Assembly: GCF_000418325.1 (NCBI RefSeq)
Contig: NC_021658.1
Location: 6,641,001 to 6,705,000 of the forward strand
Reading direction: 5' to 3'
DNA length: 64,000 nt
Origin: Sorangium cellulosum So0157-2
GTDB lineage: Bacteria; Myxococcota_A; Polyangia; Polyangiales; Polyangiaceae
Made by a program: the position numbers and the translations under genes. Positions 55,076-64,000 of this stretch are shown piece by piece (position 1 is the first letter of the stretch; the number at the start of each line of letters is the position of its first letter). The notes beneath the pieces were generated by a model that made no database searches, had not been told where the DNA came from, and worked only from the letters and a program-made list of their open reading frames with translations.

Positions 55076-55348
55076 CTACGCCGCCGCGGTGGCGGCCCGC
55101 GGAGCGGCCCTGAGCGCCGGCAGCGTCTCTCCTATCAGCGCCGAGCCGATGGCGAACCCCGAGAGCGTGAGCCGCATGCGGAGCACGTCGACCATGCCCT
55201 GGCGATGGAGGACCGTGAGCGTGCCGCGGATGTCCCGGCGGCGAACGCGCAGCTTCTCGACGAGCGTCTCGAGGGTCTCGACGCGTCCTTCGCGCTGGGC
55301 AACGGCAAGCGCCTGCAGGAGAGTTGCGGCTAAAATTTTCTTGTCCAT
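55076..55348 (-). CDS. Small winged-helix-like protein
   Basis: The 90-residue product is helical with a likely winged-helix core (VETLETLVEKLRVRRRDIRGTLTVLHRQGMVDVLRMRLTLSG), suggesting a small DNA-binding regulator, and an Ala-rich tail. No family is assigned. It is convergent with the response regulator gene, whose stop lies 84 bp away. Confidence 0.7.
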   Translation of the reverse strand: MDKKILAATLLQALAVAQREGRVETLETLVEKLRVRRRDIRGTLTVLHRQGMVDVLRMRLTLSGFAIGSALIGETLPALRAAPRAATAAA

Positions 55349-55585
55349 GAGAGCACCCTAAGAAGCGTCCCCATGGAGTGCCCAATTTTCGGTGACGATT
55401 TTTGAGGCTGAAATGCCGCTCGCCCGTTGGAGGACGGGCCCTCCGGACTCTGCTCATCCTGCGCCCGATACCCACGTACGTGTCCTCAGGGAACACCAGG
55501 CCACGATGTGTTCAGGGGGCCGCCATCCGCGGGCCTCGCAGGAAAGACGCGCTCGACTGGGCCGCCGCGGCGCGGCGGAGGACGG

Positions 55586-56920
55586 TTACAGCTTGCCCCG
55601 CGTGTAGGCGCGCTGGAGCGTCAGCTTGGGGGGACCGGACGAGAGCTCGAACGCCTCAGGACGGCCGTCCGGCGCGAGGCTGCCCACGAGGCGCATGGGC
55701 CCGAGCGAGACCGTGACCGAGCCCGACGCGTCGCGGGCGTACTGGACGTCGACGGGCTTCGTCGGATCGACGGAGGGCGCATACTCCTGCTGCTTGAAGT
55801 CGAACGAGCCCTTCTTCTTGAGGAGCCGGGAGAGCTCGGAGGCGGTGGCGACCGGCGAGGCGAGCCACGCCTTGGCCGAGGGGGTGAACGTCCCCTGGAC
55901 CTTCTTGCCCTCGACCTCTCCCGAGTACTCGTATTGATGGTTCGCCTTCTGCGACAGCTCGATCCGGTGGTTCACCTTGCCCGCCGACGATTCGATCCAG
56001 ACGCCCCCCTTGATCCGGCCCTGGGCGTCGATGAGCACGTTCGAGGCGTCGTCCTCGATCTCCAGGGACTTCGGGTCTCGCGGCAGGAGCGTGGCGGAGC
56101 GCGAGAGCCATCGGCGCTGGCCGCCCTCGTCCTTGAACAGATCGCTGGTCTCGAAGCCGATAGGCGCCTTGTCGACGCGCAGGATCAACGTGTCCGTGTA
56201 CTCGGATTTCGGCGCAGCGCTCTTCGCGTCGAAGGAGTCGAAGATCCCCTTGGCGAGCCGCTCGAACGTGCGGACATACCCGACCTCGTCGTGCAGGCAG
56301 GCGATGGGGTGCGCCCGGTCCGCGTGCAGGGCGATCTTGAGCAGGCCGGCCGCCTTCCCGGCGGCGGTGGGGGCGAGATAGAGCGCCTGCACGAACACCG
56401 CGGGGCTCTCCCGGTGCACGCTGACCTCCCAGGGCACGACGCGGGAGACCTCCACCTTGGCGGGATCGAGGAGCTCGATGAAGTTCCTTATCACCTCTCC
56501 CGAGTCGAGCATCGTGTTGTAGACGAAGCACTCGACGGCGCTGTCCGTGCCGAGGGGGATGGTGATGGCGACGAGCTTCTCCTTCGGCTCGATCTTCGGC
56601 TCCCCTGCCCCGAACGCGCGCGCCGACCAGTCCGCGGCGCGGACCTCGCGGGCAGGGAGGTCGCCGGCCTCGCGGGCGAGCGCCTTCTCGAGATCGAAAG
56701 GCTCGTGCGCCGCGGGCTCGGGGCCCGGCGCAGGCGCCTCCGCGGGCGCCGCGCCGGTGGACCCGCCGCACCCGGCGAGGAGCGAGAGGGGCAGCGCGAG
56801 GAGCCCGGCGCCGCGCAAAGCGCCCGGAGCACGGCCGCGCGCGCGGCGGGGCGAGGATGTCGTCGTCGGTGAGATGAGCCGGCCGTCGTCGAGCCGAGCC
56901 CCCGGGATCGAAAGCGCCAT
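55586..56920 (-). CDS. Lipoprotein of unknown function
   Basis: The 444-residue product starts at ATG 56920 with AGGAG nine bases upstream and has a lipoprotein signal ending LSLLAGC (Cys 51) after a rather long n-region. The mature part (from about 90) is beta-rich and polar, with paired aromatic strands (HQYEYSGEVEGKKVQGTF) and no enzyme motif recognised. A conserved-looking block ECFVYNTMLDSGEVIRNFIELLDP lies near residue 135. Function is unknown. Confidence 0.8.
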   Translation of the reverse strand: MALSIPGARLDDGRLISPTTTSSPRRARGRAPGALRGAGLLALPLSLLAGCGGSTGAAPAEAPAPGPEPAAHEPFDLEKALAREAGDLPAREVRAADWSARAFGAGEPKIEPKEKLVAITIPLGTDSAVECFVYNTMLDSGEVIRNFIELLDPAKVEVSRVVPWEVSVHRESPAVFVQALYLAPTAAGKAAGLLKIALHADRAHPIACLHDEVGYVRTFERLAKGIFDSFDAKSAAPKSEYTDTLILRVDKAPIGFETSDLFKDEGGQRRWLSRSATLLPRDPKSLEIEDDASNVLIDAQGRIKGGVWIESSAGKVNHRIELSQKANHQYEYSGEVEGKKVQGTFTPSAKAWLASPVATASELSRLLKKKGSFDFKQQEYAPSVDPTKPVDVQYARDASGSVTVSLGPMRLVGSLAPDGRPEAFELSSGPPKLTLQRAYTRGKL

Positions 56921-57641
56921 CGTGAGGATCTCCTGCACGCCACCCCGGCTGGCCGCGACGACCCTCCGCGGGCCGCAGGCGCCGAAATGATGATGCAGCG
57001 CAACAAAAGCGGCAGCGGCCCCGCGATGTCAAGACGCGACGCACCAGCGCCGCCTCCCCCTCCCGCGACACACCTGTGTCAAGGACCTCCGTGGCCGAGC
57101 GAGACAGAACCATATCAATGAAATTAAACAGCATCACAAGAACCATTCGACGGAGGCGCGCGCCGGTGAGACGCTCGAACACGCGGGATTTCTCGCTCTT
57201 ATCGCCGGCGTGCTCGGGAGATGCCCTAAGCGGGCACGGCGCTCCCTGGAGATCTCATGTCGGCGATAGGTCATCTCGCCGGCTCGTGCCGATGCGCCGA
57301 GACAGACCATCGGAGAATTGCAATGGGAAAATCAGAATGCGCGATGCGTCATCCCGAGGGGCGCGGCGGCTGACCCCGCGCCAGTTGGGGCGCCTACGCA
57401 CGTCCGCACGCACAGTGAGGCAGTTTGCCGCAGCGCCCGGTCGGTGGATGCGCGCGTTGTCTGGGTGGTCATCGGTTGTCCGGCCTCGACGCATCGTCGG
57501 TTTCGTCCGAGCGCCAGCGCATGGCACCGGCGTTGCAGCACCGTCCAGCCGTTGCCGGCAACGCCGGTGCGATGTGGCTACGCAGCAGGTAGTCACGGTC
57601 GTCGAGTGACGTTCACGTTGCAATCAATGCGAGGAGTGATC
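56921..57641. other. Long intergenic region with an inverted repeat
   Basis: This ~720-bp gap separates divergent genes. The middle (about 57100-57330) is lower in GC (GAAATTAAACAGCATCACAAG) and probably contains promoters for both. No coding frame is convincing. A 13-bp inverted repeat lies close to the KGG gene. Confidence 0.5.
57524..57570. promoter_or_regulatory. 13-bp perfect inverted repeat upstream of the KGG gene
   Basis: GCACCGGCGTTGC at 57524-57536 is matched by its exact complement at 57558-57570, with a 21-base spacer that includes a second palindrome (CGTTGCCGGCAACG, overlapping the right arm). It lies about 72 bp upstream of the stress-protein start and could be an operator or leader hairpin. 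Confidence 0.6.
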
Positions 57642-57938
57642 ATGGGACAGAGCACCGAGACCAAGCGTGGCTTCGCGGCGATGAACGCGGAGCAACAGCG
57701 CCTGATCGCGAGCCAGGGCGGCAAGGCGGCGCATGAGAAGGGCACCGCGCACGAGTTCACGTCCGAGGAGGCGCGCGCAGCCGGCCGCAAGGGCGGCGAG
57801 GCCGTCAGCCAGAACCGCGAGCACATGGCCGAGATCGGCCGCAAGGGCGCCGAGGCGCGCAGCCAGGGGAACGGGAACCGGAGGAACCGCTCCGCGAGCC
57901 AGCAGATGAAGGCCGACGAGCAGCCGCAGCAGGGCTGA
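57642..57938 (+). CDS. KGG-repeat stress protein (GsiB/ConJ-like)
   Basis: The 98-residue hydrophilic product contains repeats of the KGG family (SQGGKAAHEKGTAHEF, AAGRKGGEAVSQN, EIGRKGAEARSQG), found in general-stress and desiccation-related proteins such as GsiB and YciG. These are soluble, disordered proteins thought to protect cell components. The ATG follows GAGGAG by six bases. It is convergent with the helicase gene. Confidence 0.9.
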   Translation: MGQSTETKRGFAAMNAEQQRLIASQGGKAAHEKGTAHEFTSEEARAAGRKGGEAVSQNREHMAEIGRKGAEARSQGNGNRRNRSASQQMKADEQPQQG

Positions 57939-58116
57939 GCCGTCCCAGCGCGCCGCTCGAGATCCCTCCAGCGCCGCAAGGACCACGAAGAGCCGCCGAG
58001 GAACCACGAAGGATCCGCCCCTTCCCGGTTGCTCGGCGGTCCTTTTTGGCAACCACGCCCGGCGGACAGCGCGCGCGGCGGACAGCGCGCGCGCGCCGTC
58101 GACGCGCGCGCGACCG

Positions 58117-61100
58117 TCACTCGGGGCCGTCGTCGATCCCCGCGCCGTCATCGAACATCGCAGGGTCGTCGTCGAGATCGAGGTCGCCGTCGTCCAGCGC
58201 GCCGCCGTCGGCCGCGTGCGCGCCGGCCCCGGCCGCGCTGGCGGGCGGCATCCGCCATCCGCCGGCCTGAGGCCCGGCCGGCCACGAGCGCAACCCGGGC
58301 GGCGGCTTGAAGCCGTCGACCTCGTCCTCGGGCGCGTCGAGCCCCGCGGCGACCGCGCGGCGGGCCCAGTCGGGCGCGTTCGAGGGCGCCCGCCGCGCCC
58401 CCCTGCCGCGGCCGCCACGGCCCTCGCTCGGCCGTGGGCGCGCGCTTGAGGTAGCCGTGCGACCCGGAGGTGAAGCCCACCTCGGCCAGCGCGCGCGAGA
58501 GCGGGGAGCTGTGCGCCGGCTCGCCGTCGATCGTGGCCACGAGCACCGCGCGCCGCCGCCCCTCGGCGACGAGCCCCGCGAGCGCCGACGCGATGGCGTG
58601 GATCGCCGCGCCGCGCTCCGGCTCGGCCTCGGGCAGGAACGTGGTGAGGCTCCGCTCGGTGCGGCCCATCCACGCGAGCAGCCGGCCGTCGTGGAGGATC
58701 ACGAGGGCGCCGGCGGCCCGCTGCGGGCGGACCGGGCCGCGGACCGCACCCTCGGGCGCGCCGCTTTCGCGCGCGGCGAGCTCGGGCCAGCGGACGGCGG
58801 CGCCCCAGGGGCTCGCCGGATCCGTGGCCGCGAGGACGAGCGTGCGCGGATCGTCGGACGGCTCGCGGCAGGCCCGGAGCCGATCGTCGGCCCCGGGCAC
58901 CGCGAACTGCGCGGCGCCCAGCCCGGCGACGAAGTAGCCGCGCCGCGCCTGACCGGCCTCCTCCATGGCGCGCAGCACGTCGTACACGGCCGAGAAGCCG
59001 CCCGCGAGCCCCTCGACCGCCGCCGCCTCGCGCGTGAGCACGCCGTGGCGCTCGAGCAGCGCGCGGGCGAGCGCCGCGCGGCGCTCGGTCTCGCCGGGGG
59101 GAGCGGGCGCGCCGGGGGCGGCAGGCGCGCCGGAGCCGACGGACGCGCCGGGGAACGACAGCAGCGACCAGCGGCCCTCGCTGCCCGGCGGGCCGATCCG
59201 GCGCGCCCGCAGGCCGGAGAGGCCGCGGCCCGGCGCGGGGCGGTCGCGGTCGCGGCGCCGGCCGCTCGAGCGCGACTCGCGGCCGAGGGCGCGCAGCGGG
59301 GCGAGCGTGTCGTTCGTGACCTCGCCGGCCCACACGAGATCCCAGAGCGCCGCGAGCAGATCGGCGCCGAAGGCGCCCGTCTCGCGCGAGAGATCGGAGA
59401 AGAAGAGCGCGCCGCGGCGGGAGAGCGCGGCGCGGATGCCCTCGGCCAGCGGGCCCTCGGCGCGGCCAGGCGGCGGCGCGAGGTACGGGTAGGCCTCGGC
59501 GAGGTAGAGCGCGACGCGGCCGTCGCCGTCGCCGACCGGCTCGACGCCGCGCCAGAGCACCTCGCCGGCCGCGCAGAGCGCGTCGAGATCGCCGGGGCGG
59601 TAGCCCTCGACGCGGGCGGGCAGGATCTCGGCCTCGAGGGCGGAGGCCGAGAGCGGCGCGCCCTGGAGCTGCTCGAGCGCCGCGAGCAGGCCGTCGAGGC
59701 CCCGGCGGCGGCGGTGCAGGTTGTGCCAGTCGGCGAGGAAGCGCGCGTAGGCCTCGGGCGGGACGGGCTCGACCTCGGCGCGCAGCCGCGCGAGCGAGCG
59801 GCGCTTCAGCGAGCGCAGCACCTCGGCGTCGCAGAACTCCCGGCCGCGGCCGCCGGGGAGGAACTCGCCCTCGACCACGCGGCCCCGGTCCGCGAGCCGC
59901 GCGAGCGCGGCAAGGACCGGCGCGGGCCCGAGGCCGAAGCGCCGGGCCACGTCGTCGGCGCGGAAGGGGCCGTGCGTGCGCGCGTAGCGGGCGACGAGCT
60001 CGCCGAGCGGGTCGGCGGCCGGCTCGAGGAACGCGATCGGGAGGCCGGGCGGCGGCACCACGCCGAGCGCGTCGCGCAGCCGGCCCGCGTCCTCGGCGGC
60101 GGCGATGCGGCGCTCGCCGCCGAGCTGGACCTCGATGGCGCGCCGGTCGCGGAGGAGCTCGTCGATCCAGGCGGCGGCGCGCTCGCCGGCCGCCTCGGGG
60201 GGCTCGTCGGGGACCGCCGCGCGCCGGGCGATCTCGTCGCGCGTGAGGTCGCCGAGCGAGAGCAGGAGATCGTGCGCCTGGTCCTCGTGCTTGAGCGGCG
60301 CGCGGCCGTCGAGGCGCTGGAGCGACGCCTCGAGGGCGAGCACGGCGTCCGCGTCGAACAGCTCGCGCAGCTCGGCCTCGCCGAGCAGCTCGCGCAGGCG
60401 GGCGTGGTCGATGGCGAGCACCTGCGCCCGCCGCTCGGCGAGCGGCAGGTCGCCCTCGTAGATGAAGTTGCCGGCGTAGGCGAAGAGCAGCGTGGCCGCG
60501 AACGGCGAGGGCGCGCGGACGTCGACCGTGAGGACGCGGACCTTGCGCGCGGCGATCTGGCGCAGGAGGTCCTCGAGCGCCGTGAGGTCGAAGACGTCGC
60601 GCAGGCACTCCCGGTAGGTCTCGAGCAGGATCGGGAACGAGCCGTAGCGCGACGCGACGGCGAGCAGGTCCGCGGCGCGCTTGCGCTGGGCCCAGAGCGG
60701 CGAGCGCTTGCCGGGGAACTTGCGCGGCAGGAGCAGCGCCCGGCCGGCGCACTCGCGGAAGCGCGAGGCGAAGAGGGCGGTGTCGCCGAGGCCGCGGACG
60801 AGCAGGTCCTCGACCTCGTCGGCCTGCGGCAGGAGCTGCTTCGCGTCGGGGGGCGACTCGGACTCGGGCAGCCGGAGGACGATGCCGTCGTCGGTCCACA
60901 CGGTGTCGACGGCGAGGCCGAGCTCGAGGCGGCATTTCTCGGCGATGCAGGTCGACAGCGGGGCGTGCACGCGGCCGCCGAACGGCGAGAGGAGGCAGAT
61001 GCGGTAGTCGCCGACCTCGTCGACGAACCGCTCGAGGACGATGGCGCGGTCGCTCGGGACCTCGCCCGTGGCCGCGGCCTGGTCCCGCACGTACCGGACG

Positions 61101-63052
61101 AGGTTCCGCGCCGCGCGCTCGTCGAGGCCGTGCTCGCCCTCGAGCGCGCGCTCGGCGTCGCCGTCGGGCAGCGAGGCGAGGCGGCGCGCGAGGGCGCCGA
61201 TGGAGGCGCCGAGCTCCGCGTTGCGCCCGGCCTGGTCGCCGCGCCAGAACGGCATCTTGCCCGGCTCGCCCGGCGCGGGGACGACGAGGACGCGGTCGTG
61301 GGTGATGTCGGTGATGCGCCACGAGGAGGCGCCGAGGAGGAAGACCTCGCCCTCGCGGGCCTCGAAGACCATCTCCTCGTCGAGCTCGCCGACGCGCCGG
61401 CCGGGCCGCGCCGCGTCGCCGCCGGAATCGAGGAAGACGCCGTAGAGGCCGCGGTCGGGGATGGTGCCGGCGTTGACGACGGCGAGGCGCTTCGCGCCCT
61501 TGCGGGCGCGCACGGCGCCGCCCACGCGGTCCCAGACGATGCGGGGCCGGAGCTCGGCGAACTCGTCGGACGGGTAGCGGCCGGAGAGCATGTCGAGCAC
61601 GCCCTCGAAGCTCGCGCGGGGCAGGTCGGCGAAGGGCGCGGCCCTGCGCACGAGCGAGAAGAGCGCGTCGACGTGGAGGGTGTCCATCGAGGCGATGGCG
61701 ACGATCTGCTGGGCGAGGACGTCGAGCGGGTTCCTCGGGTAGAGGGTCGCCTCGACCTTGCCTTCGCGCATGCGGGACGCGGCCGCGGCGCACGCGAGCA
61801 GGTCGCCGCGGTGCTTGGGGAAGACGACGCCGCGCGACGTGCCGCCGACCTCGTGCCCGGCGCGGCCGACGCGCTGGAGGCCGGCGGCGACCGAGGGCGG
61901 CGCCTCGAGCTGGATGACGAGGTCGACGGCGCCGAGGTCGAGGCCGAGCTCGAGCGACGAGGTCGCGACGATGCACGGCAGGAGGCCGGCCTTGAGCCGC
62001 TCCTCGATCTGCTGGCGCTGCTCGCGGGCGATCGATCCGTGGTGGGCGAGCGCGATCTCGGCGCCCGCGGTGTCGTTGAGGGCCGCGGCGAGGCGCTCGG
62101 CGAGGCGCCGGCTGTTCACGAAGATCATCGTGGTGCGGTGGGCGCGGACGAGCTCGACGAGGCGCGGGTGGATGCTCGGCCAGATCGAGCGCTGCGCCGG
62201 CTCGGCCGGCCCCTTGAGCGGGCCCTCGCCGGCGCGCGCGACCTCGGCGAGCTTGGTCATGTCCTCGACGGGCACCTCGATGCGGAGCTCCAGCGCCTTG
62301 GGGGCGCTCGCGTCGACGATGGTCACCGGCCGCGGCGCGAAGCGCGCGCCCGCGCCGGCGCCGTCGATCTCGCCGCCGCCGAGCAGCCGCGCGACCTCGT
62401 CGAGCGGCCGCTGGGTGGCGGACAGCCCGATGCGCTGCATCGGCGCGGGCGCCGCGCGGAGCGCCTCGAGCCGCTCGAGGGACAGGGCCAGGTGCGCGCC
62501 GCGCTTGCTCGCGACGAGCGCGTGGATCTCGTCGATGATGACGGTCTCGACGGCGCGCAGCCGGTCGCGCGCGTTGGCGGTGAGGAGGAGGTAGAGCGAC
62601 TCCGGGGTGGTGATGAGGATGTCCGGCGGCTTCTTGGCGAGCCGGGCGCGGTCTTCGGGCGCGGTGTCGCCGGAGCGGACGCCGACCTGGGGGACCCGGT
62701 ACGGCAGGCCGAGGCGCTCGGCCGCGGCGGCGATGCCGGCGAGCGGCGCGCGCAGGTTGCGTTCGACGTCGATGGCGAGCGCCTTGAGGGGCGAGACGTA
62801 GACGACGCGGCAGCGCTCGGCGGCCTCCGGCTCGGGCGAGGCCATGAGCCGGTCGATGGCGGCGAGGAAGGCGGCGAGCGTCTTGCCGGAGCCGGTCGGG
62901 GCGAGCAGCAGGGTGGAGGCGCCGTCGAGGATGGGGGGGAAGCCCAGGGCCTGGGCGGGGGTGGGCGCGGAGAACGCGCCGCGGAACCACGCCTGGGTGG
63001 CGGGGTGGAAGCGGGCGAGCGGATCGGTCGTGGGGGGGCGTTTCTTGGCCAT
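58117..63052 (-). CDS. lhr: Lhr-type DEAD/DEAH-box DNA helicase, probable 3' frameshift
   Basis: A very large superfamily 2 helicase of the Lhr family, linked to DNA repair. The ATG at 63052 begins MAKKRPPTTDPLARFHPATQ. Motif I is APTGSGKT, motif II DEIH, motif III LSATQRP, motif VI QRVGRAGHEVGG; the Lhr core and winged-helix/C-terminal domains follow. The original frame stops at 58148 after an Arg/Gly-rich tail that does not look natural. In the next frame the sequence continues SNAPDWARRAVAAGLDAPED through a conserved-looking acidic tail to a stop at 58117-58119. An indel in the GCGCGCGCCC run near 58437-58446 explains this; it may be real or an error. Confidence 0.88.
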
Positions 63053-63675
63053 CGGCGGCGTTGCGCGGCGCGTGAAGCCAGCTGGCAGCTGGGCACGGCG
63101 CATCGTCGCGCCTGACTTCATGCGGTCCCTTGTTGAGCGGGCGGCTGCCTGCGATGCAAGAGCCATCCCTCACGGGGGGACCTGGCGCAACCGCTGGTTC
63201 GGGCCCGGTCAGTGAGGCGGAAGGCCACGGGCGCATTGCCTCGGAGGCGGCCATCCTGCCGGGAAGAGAGGTGGTTCCGAGCGGCACGCGCCGGCGGGTG
63301 GGGCCACACGGCGGGGGCGGGCGGGCGCTGGCCATCCGCCAAGACCGGGGCGCGGGAGCTTGCGCAGGGAACACCACCCGGCATGTCTCCCTTCGGGCCA
63401 TGCCCGCTGAGACGTCACGTCGCGCGCCACACAAGGCGCGCCTGAGACGTGGAGCCCGCCGGGACCTTATGGCACCTCGGTCGGTGCTCAGCGCGCCCGC
63501 CCGCCCCCGCCGTGTGGCCCCACCCGCCGGCGCTCAACGCGTGGCGTTGTGGATGGAGTGTAGACGACCCCCGGCCGCTTCGGTGGACGTCGGGCCCCGT
63601 GGACGGCGCTCACTGGGCGATTCGGGGTCGGGCGGCGCGAGAGACGGGCCGCGCTTGAGCCAGATTGCAAAGCAC
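63053..63675. other. Intergenic region holding the 246-bp inverted-repeat element
   Basis: This ~620-bp gap between the helicase start and the rRNA terminator carries the inverted-repeat element listed separately. Apart from that I see no coding frame or RNA gene. Confidence 0.5.
63288..63533. mobile_element. 246-bp element with 41-bp perfect inverted ends (MITE-like)
   Basis: Bases 63288-63328 and 63493-63533 are exact reverse complements over 41 bp; the match ends abruptly on both sides. The 164-bp interior contains a smaller stem (GCGCGCC/GGCGCGC) and no reading frame for a transposase. The size and long perfect ends suggest a miniature inverted-repeat element, but no clear target-site duplication is seen at the edges. 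A large hairpin with a role in rRNA or helicase transcription is the alternative. Confidence 0.7.
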
Positions 63676-63714
63676 AAAAAAAAACCTGCGCACGGTTCGC
63701 ACCATGCGCAGGTT
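63676..63714 (-). terminator. Rho-independent terminator of the rRNA operon
   Basis: On the minus strand CCTGCGCA pairs with TGCGCAGG around GGT/ACC and a small loop, followed by nine T residues. It lies just after the 5S rRNA and would end the rRNA operon transcript. Confidence 0.95.
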
Positions 63715-63722
63715 CAAAGAAA

Positions 63723-63840
63723 CCCCGGCGGCGTCCTACTCTCCCACCAGGTTGCCCTGGCAGTACCATCGGCTCCAAGAAGCTTAACTTCCGAGTTCGG
63801 TATGGGATCGGGTGTGACCTTCTCGATATCACCACCGGAA
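63723..63840 (-). rRNA. rrf: 5S ribosomal RNA
   Basis: The minus-strand 118 bases contain the hallmark 5S segments CCCGATCCCATACCGAACTC, GAAGTTAAGC and GGGAGAGTAGG, and the two ends pair as helix I (TTCCGGTGG with CCGCCGGGG, allowing G-T pairs). It follows the 23S gene and precedes the terminator. Confidence 0.96.
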
Positions 63841-63975
63841 ACTTGTGGGTGCGTCCAATCGGAACCCTGCGGAGCCCGCTCTCGCGGCGCTCTACTCTTT
63901 TACGCAGGGCCAGCTGTGTCACGCTGCTCGTCACCCGAACTCCGGGCGCGACGCTTCGATGTTTGCCTTAGAAGT

Positions 63976-64000
63976 ATGGTCAAGCCGCACGACCTATTAG
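63976..64000 (-). rRNA. rrl: 23S ribosomal RNA, 3' tail only
   Basis: The last 25 bases read on the minus strand as CTAATAGGTCGTGCGGCTTG and following, which is the conserved 3' end of bacterial 23S rRNA (compare CTAATGAACCGTGAGGCTTAACC in E. coli). The gene body lies right of the window. The ~135-bp 23S-5S spacer contains a small GC hairpin but no tRNA. Confidence 0.9.

Noticed and set aside
57318..57641. N-terminal extension of the KGG protein by about 108 residues
   Set aside because: The added sequence is unlike the family and crosses an inverted repeat, and the internal ATG at 57642 has an ideal GAGGAG site.
58307..63115. A 1,600-residue open frame on the plus strand opposite lhr
   Set aside because: It has the Arg/Ala/Gly/Glu bias of an antisense shadow of a GC-rich gene; the helicase motifs are unmistakable on the other strand.

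Overview
The window is 64 kb of very GC-rich DNA (about 70 percent or more, with long runs open in several frames). It carries five Hanks-type Ser/Thr kinases, a pseudokinase-like relative, many lipoproteins, a roadblock/LC7 protein and an AgmX/PglI-type C-terminal domain. That combination, with the codon use, points to a myxobacterium, most likely of the Sorangium/Polyangium group. This is inferred from gene content only; no species is claimed.

Layout, left to right. 1-4.2 kb: the start of an Fe-S/FAD-type oxidoreductase running off the left edge, then a leftward operon roadblock-aroQ-accB-accC (shikimate step plus acetyl-CoA carboxylase biotin subunits). 4.7-6.6 kb: an aconitase-fold protein that seems to lack its cluster cysteines. 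6.8-20 kb: lipoproteins and envelope proteins, a sulfatase-superfamily lipoprotein, MutY, a zinc-ribbon protein and a phosphodiester-glycosidase-domain protein. 20-25 kb: a hybrid histidine kinase coupled to an 843-residue actin/Hsp70-fold protein. 25-33 kb: three Ser/Thr kinases among small envelope genes and two strong inverted repeats. 33-43 kb: a flippase, tRNA-Gly, repeat-flanked small regulators, a fatty-acid-hydroxylase-type protein, a glutamine-synthetase-family plus iron-alcohol-dehydrogenase pair, and another kinase operon.

43-48.3 kb is an accessory, decaying region. It has a 42/84-bp periodic repeat with dyads, the remnant of an NB-ARC/TPR (NLR-like) gene, three antitoxin-type genes, a VapC toxin broken by two stop codons, and a hydrolase with a probable frameshift. 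48.6-51 kb: a kinase-C-lobe/GYF-like/TM/AgmX-type protein followed by an MlaF-like ABC ATPase. 51.1-53.0 kb: a two-gene AAA ATPase plus TOPRIM (DUF4435-like) cassette that matches the layout of PARIS-type anti-phage systems and is the strongest defence candidate here. 53-64 kb: an LpxL-like acyltransferase, a NarL-type regulator with Asp-to-Glu at the phosphorylation site, a KGG stress protein, a large Lhr-type helicase (with a probable 3' frameshift), a 246-bp inverted-repeat element, and the 3' end of an rRNA operon (23S tail, 5S, terminator) read leftward.

Three separate genes show apparent single-base frameshifts in GC runs, so sequencing error must be considered for each. Start codons are often GTG, TTG or even CTG, and many operon genes overlap their neighbours by ATGA, GTGA or TTGA.
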